This document shows, piece after piece, positions 24,018 through 31,016 of a DNA stretch of 37,597 nt; position 1 is the stretch's first letter; the number at the start of each line of letters is the position of its first letter. The notes under the pieces are model-generated. The model saw nothing but the letters and a program-made list of their open reading frames with translations. It was not told the origin of the DNA and ran no database searches. Source of the DNA: a virus; IMG/VR virus record IMGVR_UViG_3300013103_000028, positions 1 through 37,597 of that record; one strand, 5' to 3'. The position numbers and the translations under genes were made by a program.

Positions 24018-26096
24018 CTACAGCAAACCATAAGCTTCTTTAAATGCTCGTTCACGCTCTTCTCTCTCTCGCTCTTCAATAGCTTGTTTAATTGATTCCG
24101 CCCTGGCTTTGGAATTGGCTTCAAATACCAATTCACTACGGAATCTCTTGTCAAATTCCAAAAAAGCATAACCACCAAATTTCAACCAACCAAAATGGAA
24201 GGGAGCATTTTCATCCCTTGCCTTATTATAGGTAAAACTCAAGAATTCATTTAGCCAATTTGGGAAACTTACATTGCTTTTCAATTGATTTGACAAAGGC
24301 AAAATTTCTGATTCATAATGCTTTTTCAAGTCTTTTATCATTTGCAAATTCCAGTTTTGCAAATTAAATTCAGGCAAATAATCTTTTATCAGTTTCTCAA
24401 CTTTTGCCAATTCCTCATTTGCAACTTTAGGTGTAGGCGGGCCCAACGCTTTCTTTTTTGGTGGCTTCAACCAAACCAACACAATACGACAGAAACCAAC
24501 GGAACCATAAGACCAAGCTGATTGGCTCAATGAAACTGTTTTACCCTTACCACCTTCATAAGCTGGTGACATACTATTCGACAATCTTTCATACAGTTCC
24601 AAACGCTCCTCTTTGGAAAACTGCTTCCTCAAAACCGCCTTAACATCATTTGGATCAAAACAGTTTGGTTTTGCTGAAAAATACCTTACGATGCAATCTA
24701 TTTGGTTATCATCAAGTATATTTGACAAGCCACCCGGCCGGCGCAATGCACTAACAACCTTGGCAGCTGTAAGCATTTGTTTATGTGTATGGTGTGTGGC
24801 AAGGTATCTATGTGGAAATACATGATTTTCTAACTCTTGCATAACAAGATTTGATATGCTAGGCAATTTCTTGGGAGGTTTATGATCCTTGCAATCGACC
24901 AAATACTTGGTATAATCAAACTCATCATCTTGGGGGAAATTATCATTTTTGCTAGATTCTCTCATGCTCTTCTCCTGTGAATTATTGGTACTATCGCTCA
25001 CATCATGCGTGCACATGTCATTATCACTAGATTGGTCGCGTGTGTGATGCTTAGAATTGTCACCATCTGGAGGATATTTGTATAAACCCAGAATATATTC
25101 TGGCATGCTAGGCATGCCTAATTCTTGGGAGGTGCTTTTTGTGAAAATCTCACTAGGCTTGAACATGCCTAGAACATATTTTTGGGGAATGTTTTCCTTG
25201 GAGGATTCCTTGGAGGAGATGATTTCTCTAGAATCACCCAACACATTACTAGAATTACATGATGTATCAGCGACAAAGTCGCTTAAATTTACGCTAGTAA
25301 ATTCTCTAGGGTCTAGTCTAGCTAGGTCTAGATCTAGACTTACTAGTACTATACCTAAGGGCTCTTTTTTAGTAGGTAGTATTCCGATAAGCAAGGGCAT
25401 TGCCCTATTAGATTGTGGCATTGTCCCACTAGAAAATTCCCCATGATGATTTTGCGCAGCCTCATCCTCATCACTTGCACTTTCCTCATCACTTTCAGCT
25501 TCACCATCTCCCGTTTCATGATTATGAGATTGGGAATTGGAAAAGTGATCTAGATACCCCTGCTTTTTTAACCATCTGAGTTCATATCCAATGCGGCTGT
25601 GTGATATACCCAAGTGTTCAGCCATCACATCCCTTGACATGTTTGGGAATGCAAGTTTGCATGCCAAAACAAATTTCTTATTGGTGGGTATGTTTAAATC
25701 TAAAATTTCGCGGCTTATGGTAAGGCCTCGTTCATCATTTACTTTTTTGTTGATTGTGAAACAGACAACGCTTTCCTGTTCATGTGAACTTCTGTATGAT
25801 CTTTTGATCCAACCCAAGCGTTCAAGCTGCCGGGCATATCTTGCAACACGATTTGGTGGACGCCGTCTTTTAGCATGAACAGGACTAGGCGTTATCCCCA
25901 TGATTTTATCAATTTCAACGTATGGAAGAGAATTTTGTTTGCTTACGATTACAAAGAAAAGTTTGTTGGATTGGGTTAATCCACTATCTCTCCCTCGGAT
26001 TCTGAGGATTTCCCAGGGTATGGTAATTCCTGTTCTGTAAGTATTGGCTTCTGATACCATCCCTTGCTCAATTTGAGTTCTTGCGTTTTCAACCAT
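24018..26096 (-). CDS. Large winged-helix replication initiator-like protein
   Basis: This 692-aa protein's N-terminal 180 residues hold two winged-helix-like units (IPWEIL ... LTQSNKLFFVIVSKQN ... RQLERLGWIKRSYR; then ISREIL ... NKKFVLACKLAF ... HLGISHSRIGYELRWLKKQGYL). A long acidic, low-complexity middle (about 190-440) follows, then a helical C-terminal half ending in a charged coiled coil (EEREREERERAF). This architecture fits phage replication initiators whose C-terminus loads DnaB, and the DnaB-like gene lies downstream. The middle segment carries a dense CTAG cluster that may be the origin. AAAGGAG seven bases before ATG 26096 supports this start although it lies 121 bases inside the upstream gene. 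Confidence 0.6.
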   Translation of the reverse strand: MVENARTQIEQGMVSEANTYRTGITIPWEILRIRGRDSGLTQSNKLFFVIVSKQNSLPYVEIDKIMGITPSPVHAKRRRPPNRVARYARQLERLGWIKRSYRSSHEQESVVCFTINKKVNDERGLTISREILDLNIPTNKKFVLACKLAFPNMSRDVMAEHLGISHSRIGYELRWLKKQGYLDHFSNSQSHNHETGDGEAESDEESASDEDEAAQNHHGEFSSGTMPQSNRAMPLLIGILPTKKEPLGIVLVSLDLDLARLDPREFTSVNLSDFVADTSCNSSNVLGDSREIISSKESSKENIPQKYVLGMFKPSEIFTKSTSQELGMPSMPEYILGLYKYPPDGDNSKHHTRDQSSDNDMCTHDVSDSTNNSQEKSMRESSKNDNFPQDDEFDYTKYLVDCKDHKPPKKLPSISNLVMQELENHVFPHRYLATHHTHKQMLTAAKVVSALRRPGGLSNILDDNQIDCIVRYFSAKPNCFDPNDVKAVLRKQFSKEERLELYERLSNSMSPAYEGGKGKTVSLSQSAWSYGSVGFCRIVLVWLKPPKKKALGPPTPKVANEELAKVEKLIKDYLPEFNLQNWNLQMIKDLKKHYESEILPLSNQLKSNVSFPNWLNEFLSFTYNKARDENAPFHFGWLKFGGYAFLEFDKRFRSELVFEANSKARAESIKQAIEEREREERERAFKEAYGLL
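25223..25352. other. CTAG-rich segment inside the initiator gene, candidate origin
   Basis: Within about 55 bases (25293-25346) CTAG occurs at eight sites, including tandem TCTAG units around a GATCTAGATC-like core, with further copies at 25228 and 25249. A perfect hairpin AGCGAC-AAA-GTCGCT lies at 25269-25283. CTAG is usually rare, and the encoded residues (DLDLARLDP) are low-complexity. Lambda-type phages carry their origin inside the initiator gene at the same relative place. Origin function is inferred. Confidence 0.4.
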
Positions 26097-26491
26097 TTTT
26101 TAACTCCTTTCACATTGTCCAGGAACCCTTCATCAAATAGTTCTCGCATGATAAAATATACACCACTCTCAAGCAATTTCAAATCCGGCTTCGCGAATGT
26201 AAGCCGTTTTACAGCAATTTCGTGCTCTTTTTGGTTGGATGGCCAATCCATTATGCCCACTTCCCAAAGCCAGGGTTGCTGTATCCCATAATCTATGATT
26301 TCTTGTTCGAGATCTAGTTCGGGATTAAGCAATGTGAGTTTTATGACATCATCGACCGTCCACCGGAAGGGATACAGTTCAAGGAATGATTCAATTATTT
26401 TTTGGAATTTGTTGCAAGGCCCGTAGATTTGCTTTTGAGCCTTTTCAGTGATTGGTATGTATTTGATTGGAAATAATTTTATGATAGCCAT
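25976..26491 (-). CDS. Hypothetical protein, 171 aa
   Basis: No family is recognised. The protein has amphipathic helices (ITEKAQKQIYGPCNKFQKIIESFLELY; VDDVIKLTLL), a tryptophan-rich centre (QPWLWEVGIMDWPSN) and an acidic end ESEGEIVD. It has its own consensus-like promoter (26524-26552), and its last 121 bases overlap the initiator gene in another frame. It may be an early regulator or replication accessory protein; nothing specific supports either. Confidence 0.6.
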   Translation of the reverse strand: MAIIKLFPIKYIPITEKAQKQIYGPCNKFQKIIESFLELYPFRWTVDDVIKLTLLNPELDLEQEIIDYGIQQPWLWEVGIMDWPSNQKEHEIAVKRLTFAKPDLKLLESGVYFIMRELFDEGFLDNVKGVKKWLKTQELKLSKGWYQKPILTEQELPYPGKSSESEGEIVD

Positions 26492-26523
26492 TTGAGATAT
26501 CTGTGTTCTTGAGGAATGGTCTT

Positions 26524-26552
26524 ATTATAGAAACTTTTATCTAAAAAGGCAA
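26524..26552 (-). promoter_or_regulatory. Sigma-70-type promoter for the replication operon
   Basis: TTGCCT, exactly 17 bases, then a perfect TATAAT on the minus strand, 33 bases ahead of the start at 26491 and downstream of the primase stop. It would let host RNA polymerase transcribe the 171-aa gene, initiator and helicase separately from the primase and SF2 helicase. Confidence 0.6.
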
Positions 26553-26566
26553 GAAAAAAATTAATG

Positions 26567-27472
26567 CTACTTAATTTTTTTGCCTAGCAGTTCTGATTTT
26601 AGTTTGTTGGCATCATCTGTAGCCATATCACCTGGATCACCTTCACTTAGAGATATATTTATTGATTCTACTCCTAGCAGTGATAACTGATCGGCTAGCT
26701 CTTTAGCCTTTTTTTGTGCTAGTTGCTCTGAATCAAACATTATGAAAACCCGCTTGAATTTTGACAATACATTAATTTGCTTTTTTGACACTGATGTGCC
26801 AAAAGTGGCACAAGTGTCATCACCAAGTCTCCACACATCAAATAAACCCTCCACCACTATGATTTCTTTTCTTTTGCAGTTATCAAGGTTATATAGTATG
26901 TTTTTGTGGTGTATTATTTCTAGCTCCTTCTTGCATGCTTTGTATTTTAGTGGGGTCTTACCCGTTATATCACGCCCTTGATAAGATACCCATTGGCCTT
27001 GGTAAAATATAGGTGCCATAATTCTCAATGCATATGGCCCCGCTGGTAGTGTCCCCATTAATTGATATTTTTGTGCTAGATAATCTGGATCATGATTTCG
27101 CTGGGCCAAATATGTTTTATGATATGATTGAAGATTCACAGTGCCTCTTGGCCATTCAAGCTTGTTCACCTTCTTTATTGTGTCTTGTCCTAGCGATGGT
27201 CTATAGATAAAATCATCATCATATTCCATATATATTTTGCAGGCTTCATTGTAGTCAACTCCTTCAATCTTCATGATGTAGTTTTCCACTGAGCCTATTC
27301 TGCAACCATGCCAACAATGAAAATAGCTTTTAGCTAAATTGAACCCGAGGTGCTTATCTTGACTATGGCAGAATGGGCAATAGGTGTTGACCCAACCTTT
27401 CGTGCATTTTGAACCTTCAGTAGAATAGTCTATATGTCTATCTCTGAAATAACGTATGATGTTAAATGCCAT
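26567..27472 (-). CDS. DnaG-like primase (CHC2 zinc finger + TOPRIM)
   Basis: This 301-aa primase is shorter than bacterial DnaG, as usual in phages. The N-terminal zinc finger has CPFC at 32-35 and FHCWHGC with Cys53 and Cys57. The TOPRIM domain has IIVVEGLFDV around 205 with the metal-binding glutamate and VFIMFDSEQLAQKKAKELA with the aspartate of the DxD-like motif. The RNA-polymerase core between is reduced, and no helicase-binding C-domain is seen. It makes RNA primers for the polymerase; the DnaB-like helicase is a separate gene four kilobases downstream. The family is clear. Confidence 0.88.
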   Translation of the reverse strand: MAFNIIRYFRDRHIDYSTEGSKCTKGWVNTYCPFCHSQDKHLGFNLAKSYFHCWHGCRIGSVENYIMKIEGVDYNEACKIYMEYDDDFIYRPSLGQDTIKKVNKLEWPRGTVNLQSYHKTYLAQRNHDPDYLAQKYQLMGTLPAGPYALRIMAPIFYQGQWVSYQGRDITGKTPLKYKACKKELEIIHHKNILYNLDNCKRKEIIVVEGLFDVWRLGDDTCATFGTSVSKKQINVLSKFKRVFIMFDSEQLAQKKAKELADQLSLLGVESINISLSEGDPGDMATDDANKLKSELLGKKIK

Positions 27473-27475
27473 TTA

Positions 27476-28879
27476 TTATCTCCCTATTGCTTGTGTTTTC
27501 GGTGTAGGTATTTGATCTTGTTTCAATAATTTGTTGTATGTGCGCATGCGTTCTTTGGCTGCACGCATTAGCACTGGAACATTAATATCCCAGTAATCAT
27601 AAACCTTAGCTGATGTTTTACCTTCAGCTGATCTAGTCACACGTCCAAGGTATTGAATAAGCCGGCCACTAAATTTTATTGGTGTGGCAAGGAACAGTGC
27701 AGTGAGATTTTTGCAATCAAATCCTTCACCTAGCAATTGTCCTGTCGCGACCATGACCTTAAGTTCACCTTCATTCAAGTTAGTTATTCTTTTTTCCTGG
27801 ATTGATTTTGGGATATCACCATGGCAGACTTCCGCTTTAATGCCTCTGTTGATTAACATTTCTGTCAGCATGTCCGCATGAGCTTTTCTGTCAGTCAACA
27901 CGATGCAAGGACCAGTCTCATTTGCAATATCATTAACTATCATATTATTTCTGGTATGATCTTCGACCAGCTCTTGAATGAGAATTGATCGTTGCCATGT
28001 TGGGTCTATATGTGGACTGGGTAGGAAGTTTGTTTTCCGAATAATTGGTTTAACAGGAACGATATCACCGTCTTTTATAAGTGTGCTTTTCGAGACCTCA
28101 TAAACCAGTGGTCCTACATACCAATATATTAGCGGCGTTAAACCATCACGCCTATCATGAGTTGCAGACAAGCCTAAACTGTAAACACAATCGAATGGTG
28201 TAATAGCTTGTGTGAATGTGCTTGCTGGAACGTGGTGGCATTCATCAACTACCAAGTGCCCGATTTTCGGCGCAATCTCATCGGCACACTTTCTCAACGT
28301 TTGAACCAAAGCAATTGTTAGGCGATTACCCACAGACCTTGAGCCTTGTCCGATTATGCCGATTTCCTGCTCGTTTATGCCAAGGAATTTGATCGCTCTT
28401 TCGACCCATTGTTTTGCTAAGGCAGCAGTGTGAACGATCACTAGCGCTGGTTGTTTGCGCTTTACAATGGCATATAACGCCATTACCGTCTTTCCGCTGC
28501 CAGTGGGCGAACAAATGGTTGTAAATCGTCTTGACAGAATGGTTCTGACGGCTGGCTCTTGAGCTGGTTTAAGCTCCCCCTTGAACTGGAGATCAATCGG
28601 TGTGAGTTTTCTGGTCTGGTCAAGATAAGGCAAGTTGGTGAATTTGATGATCTCAGATGCACATCCTCTTGGGATAATCAATTGATTGCCCTTTTGTAAC
28701 CAACCGCGTATGTATTTGGGCACATTACGTGGTTTGGCATCATGTTTCCCCATTGCTCTGAGGCGACGTAATGCTTCATCGTAGGCAGGATTCCGGAACG
28801 TGAATCTGGTCTTGATTTCATCAGCTACACCTTCGCTGATTTCAGACAAATTAATTTTTATGTGATTTGAAATTATCAT
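27476..28879 (-). CDS. SF2 DNA/RNA helicase, XPB/UvsW-like
   Basis: This 467-aa helicase has Walker A SPTGSGKT, motif Ia VIVHTAALAKQW, DEAH-type box DECHH, motif III SATHDRRDG, and a C-terminal lobe with VLTDRKAHADML, MVATGQLLGEGFD and the arginine-containing QYLGRVTRS motif. The pattern is that of the XPB/RAD25 branch, which in phages includes T4 UvsW, a branch-migration helicase that unwinds R-loops and resets replication forks. It sits three bases upstream of the primase gene, so it is part of the replication operon. All motifs are intact. Confidence 0.88.
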   Translation of the reverse strand: MIISNHIKINLSEISEGVADEIKTRFTFRNPAYDEALRRLRAMGKHDAKPRNVPKYIRGWLQKGNQLIIPRGCASEIIKFTNLPYLDQTRKLTPIDLQFKGELKPAQEPAVRTILSRRFTTICSPTGSGKTVMALYAIVKRKQPALVIVHTAALAKQWVERAIKFLGINEQEIGIIGQGSRSVGNRLTIALVQTLRKCADEIAPKIGHLVVDECHHVPASTFTQAITPFDCVYSLGLSATHDRRDGLTPLIYWYVGPLVYEVSKSTLIKDGDIVPVKPIIRKTNFLPSPHIDPTWQRSILIQELVEDHTRNNMIVNDIANETGPCIVLTDRKAHADMLTEMLINRGIKAEVCHGDIPKSIQEKRITNLNEGELKVMVATGQLLGEGFDCKNLTALFLATPIKFSGRLIQYLGRVTRSAEGKTSAKVYDYWDINVPVLMRAAKERMRTYNKLLKQDQIPTPKTQAIGR

Positions 28880-28881
28880 GA

Positions 28882-29460
28882 TTACACCTCTTCTAGTTCT
28901 TTGAGCATAAGCTTAATCTCATTGATGGCGGTGTTTATTGTTTCCCATCGCCAATTGTTGTTGTTGCGAAGATATTTTTTTGTATTGGTAATGGTTACCG
29001 TCACATGTGGTAGTGTGAAATCACACAATTCTTCGGGTGTTAAGAGTATTAATTTGATTATCTCACGTGCATCCTTGCTGAGGCTGTTTATTGCATTTCT
29101 GAACGAAAATGTTCTGTCAGGGGATGGCATCGTTTCATTTGGTAAGTTTTCATAATCATCAATATTTTCATGCAAGATAGATGGATTTTGTTTCTTTTCA
29201 ATCTTTCCCATTTGGTCGCGAATTGTCCACCAGAGGTGTGTGCTGAAGGCACTCTTGGTGGGATTCCATGTTTTTGAGGCAAGACAGAACGCCAAGTTAC
29301 CTTGGCCTACCAAATCATCATAATCCAAATCTGGGTTTTTCTTCAGTCTGCGCCAAGCCTCATTCCGAATCAAATCGACATAATCATTGTAATTTACCAT
29401 CATATGCTCCTCTGATTCCACTTTGGTGGTTTTAGTAGTCTGTGTGTGAGAAGTTCTCAT
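28882..29460 (-). CDS. Sigma-70-family-like transcription factor
   Basis: This 192-aa protein contains LDYDDLVGQGNLAFCLASKTWNP, then SAFSTHLWWTIRDQMGKIE, matching sigma region 2 (core binding and -10 recognition). The C-terminal half has SLSKDAREIIKLILLTPEEL, like region 4, though the recognition helix is not clear. It may direct middle or late transcription, perhaps recognising the GCTATAATATA strings. Two starts each have a ribosome site: ATG 29460 (AAAGGAG) and ATG 29400 (GAGGAG six bases upstream), so a shorter form of 172 aa is possible. Phage repurposing of such proteins as DNA-binding regulators is common. Confidence 0.65.
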   Translation of the reverse strand: MRTSHTQTTKTTKVESEEHMMVNYNDYVDLIRNEAWRRLKKNPDLDYDDLVGQGNLAFCLASKTWNPTKSAFSTHLWWTIRDQMGKIEKKQNPSILHENIDDYENLPNETMPSPDRTFSFRNAINSLSKDAREIIKLILLTPEELCDFTLPHVTVTITNTKKYLRNNNNWRWETINTAINEIKLMLKELEEV

Positions 29461-29505
29461 TTTTCGTTCTCCTTTGTGATTGTTTTAAAATGGTATTCGT
29501 TCGTT

Positions 29506-29697
29506 TTATTCCGTTGTTTTAGAAAGAAGAATTCCATCCTCTTTAAGGATCACTGATATTGGCACTGTTGAGTAATTACACAACAATTGCCTTATGTAGG
29601 ATTGATCTTTTTTTGGAATTTGCAAAAGGAATGTTTCTCCTTTCTCCAAATTGTGTTCTAACTTTTTTAGTATATCCTGTATCACTTTCTTGCCCAT
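29506..29697 (-). CDS. Hypothetical protein, 63 aa
   Basis: The start at ATG 29697 has GAGG six bases upstream; an in-frame ATG three bases earlier is closer to the site. The protein is a basic N-terminal helix (VIQDILKKLEHNLEKG) followed by two strands. No family is recognised. The 165-bp gap upstream holds two 18-bp direct repeats (29737-29754 and 29845-29862). Confidence 0.5.
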   Translation of the reverse strand: MGKKVIQDILKKLEHNLEKGETFLLQIPKKDQSYIRQLLCNYSTVPISVILKEDGILLSKTTE

Positions 29698-29736
29698 CAT
29701 TTTCCTCTTTGTGAAGGTTGCTAGGGAAATAGACAA

Positions 29737-29862
29737 TCTTCACCGTCATTTCCCACTACATGCACGCAGGAGTGTGTTTAATTGGCTCAATTCTGGATTG
29801 TGTCAATATTATACATTATGTCCATCTTTTAGACTAATGCATTTTCTTCACCATCATTTCCC
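29737..29862. repeat. Pair of 18-bp direct repeats in intergenic gap
   Basis: TCTTCACCGTCATTTCCC at 29737-29754 and the same with one change (A for G) at 29845-29862 are 108 bp apart. They lie in the gap upstream of the 63-aa gene, one just inside the end of the next gene. A spaced direct repeat here could be an operator pair; no protein is assigned to it. Confidence 0.4.
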
Positions 29863-30158
29863 TATGTGAGATTATTTTCCCTTTCCCATTCTGTTATGAG
29901 TTTGTGGTAAAAGTCCGTTTTGGAATAGGATGCACTTACCGTCATTCCAACTCTGACAGCACCATTGGGGCCCACGAAGGTGAAGATTCCAAATTTTTCT
30001 GTTGAGTGTGAGAATTTTCTGTATTTCGTTTTTGAAGGGTGCTCCTTAGCACCAAGCGCTTCTTCTAGAAAACGGATTACACGGTCTTGGAGAGTTTTTG
30101 GTTGCCCCTTGCGAGGGCCCGATTTGAAGACGTTATAGAGTTTGCTGGATTTTTTCAT
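29862..30158 (-). CDS. Hypothetical basic protein, 98 aa
   Basis: A good ribosome site (GAAGGAAGG) lies before ATG 30158. The protein is basic, with TLQDRVIRFLEEALGAKE as a clear helix, then a strand pair FGIFTFVGPNGAVRVGMTVS. Domain unrecognised; the positive charge and small size fit a nucleic-acid-binding early protein, but there is no motif to confirm it. Confidence 0.55.
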   Translation of the reverse strand: MKKSSKLYNVFKSGPRKGQPKTLQDRVIRFLEEALGAKEHPSKTKYRKFSHSTEKFGIFTFVGPNGAVRVGMTVSASYSKTDFYHKLITEWERENNLT

Positions 30159-30243
30159 AACCTTCCTTCCTTCTCGATCAGTTCATTTACTGATGATTCA
30201 AATGTTCATATTCTTTTGTGTGGATGGGTATTTCTCCATTTTA

Positions 30244-30327
30244 TCAGCCCCCAAATATCCACCACCAACAAAACCAACTGGTCATAATCACCAGAAAGAA
30301 GACTATGTCCAGAATAAAGTTAATCAT
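30244..30327 (-). CDS. Tiny membrane peptide, 27 aa
   Basis: AGGAGG five bases before ATG 30327 is one of the best ribosome sites in the window. The peptide is a single hydrophobic helix (INFILDIVFFLVIMTSWFCWWW). Its start overlaps the end of the 71-aa gene by eight bases. It could be a membrane toxin-like or holin-like peptide; this is not supported beyond hydrophobicity. Confidence 0.5.
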   Translation of the reverse strand: MINFILDIVFFLVIMTSWFCWWWIFGG

Positions 30328-30535
30328 GTTGACCTCCTGGTGCTACATTCAGGAACTCATCTACTAACATTTTATAATCATTGAAACTCTGAATATAGAG
30401 ATCAAACTGTTGCTCCAAGAACAGAATTCTTATCTGTAACTCTTGGATTTTCGCGTTAGCTTCTTCTGCAGGATACCACATCGGCTCAGCGATATGATTA
30501 CCATCAGCGTCGTATTTGTAGATGATATCAGTCAT
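30320..30535 (-). CDS. Hypothetical protein, 71 aa, helical
   Basis: The start at ATG 30535 is chosen because GGAGG lies seven bases upstream; the longer frame upstream is not needed. An N-terminal strand part YKYDADGNH and then a long helix EEANAKIQELQIRILFLEQQFDLY suggest a small coiled-coil protein. No family is recognised. Confidence 0.55.
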   Translation of the reverse strand: MTDIIYKYDADGNHIAEPMWYPAEEANAKIQELQIRILFLEQQFDLYIQSFNDYKMLVDEFLNVAPGGQHD

Positions 30536-30594
30536 TTTTAGACCTCCAATTTGGTTGCTTTTTGTTTTGCAGCCACCAGCTGGTAATTTTCTAC

Positions 30595-30699
30595 CTAGCC
30601 GTGGCGGAGATATGATAATAACCAATACTGTTCCCACTTCTCCATTTCTGGCCAAAATGGAGACTCTTTGAGTGTTTCCCAAATTTCTTTTCGTGTCAT
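30595..30699 (-). CDS. Very small protein, 34 aa
   Basis: GGGAGG five bases before ATG 30699, which overlaps the preceding tiny membrane gene in ATGA. The peptide is charged and tryptophan-rich (MTRKEIWETLKESPFWPEME). Coupling and ribosome site make it likely to be translated. The same reading frame is open much further upstream (see 30789-30987). Confidence 0.45.
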   Translation of the reverse strand: MTRKEIWETLKESPFWPEMEKWEQYWLLSYLRHG

Positions 30700-30788
30700 G
30701 GTTGCCTCCCATTCAATATTATCAGTAAACACATGATTAGTATTCCAAAAAAACCACCGATGAAAAAGCCAATGATAAATGATAGCAT
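30696..30788 (-). CDS. Tiny membrane peptide, 30 aa
   Basis: AAAGGAG seven bases before ATG 30788. One hydrophobic helix with glycine spacing (FIIGFFIGGFFGILIM), able to pack as GxxxG-type helices, and a polar end NGRQP. Its stop overlaps the next start by four bases (ATGA). One of four tiny membrane proteins in the window. Confidence 0.5.
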   Translation of the reverse strand: MLSFIIGFFIGGFFGILIMCLLIILNGRQP

Positions 30789-30987
30789 GTTGGGACTCCT
30801 TTCTTTGATAACCATAAAAGTGTGTTTTTAACAATCGCTCGCATAATGGACAATCATCTGGAAAATAAGGACAGTGTCCACTACCGTCTTTCTGGCAATC
30901 AGTATCACCATCACTATCAGATATATCATAGTTTGTTTGCGGCCATCATCAAAGTCCTTTCTTCGATGATGGCCAAATGATCGTCAT
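30789..30987 (-). pseudogene. Open frame interrupted by two in-frame TGA codons
   Basis: AAGGAGG ten bases before ATG 30987 starts a 12-residue peptide ending in TGATGA at 30951-30946. The same frame then stays open for over 110 codons, into the 34-aa gene at 30595-30699, and encodes SGHCPYFPDDCPLCERLL, a Cys-rich segment too patterned for chance. No start codon is found between the stops and that segment. It may be a broken small gene, a leader peptide with a following noncoding stretch, or a recoding site. Confidence 0.35.
30941..30974. repeat. Strong hairpin around double stop codon
   Basis: GGCCATCATC and GATGATGGCC form a perfect 10-bp stem that extends to 14 bp with one wobble pair; the loop is six bases. 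No T-run follows on either strand, so it is not a standard terminator. In minus-strand RNA its 3' arm contains the two TGA codons of the interrupted frame. Confidence 0.6.
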
Positions 30988-31016
30988 ACCAGATTAACCT
31001 CCTTAATGGTTAAAGA

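Noticed and set aside
25057-25446. 129-aa open frame on the plus strand
   Set aside because: It is antisense to the initiator's disordered middle, has no ribosome site, and every supported gene is on the minus strand.
30946-30951. TGA read as an amino acid (alternative genetic code or selenocysteine)
   Set aside because: TGA is a normal stop at many tight junctions here (for example at 21798 and 18693), and tryptophan is encoded by TGG throughout. General recoding is therefore excluded; only a local event remains possible.
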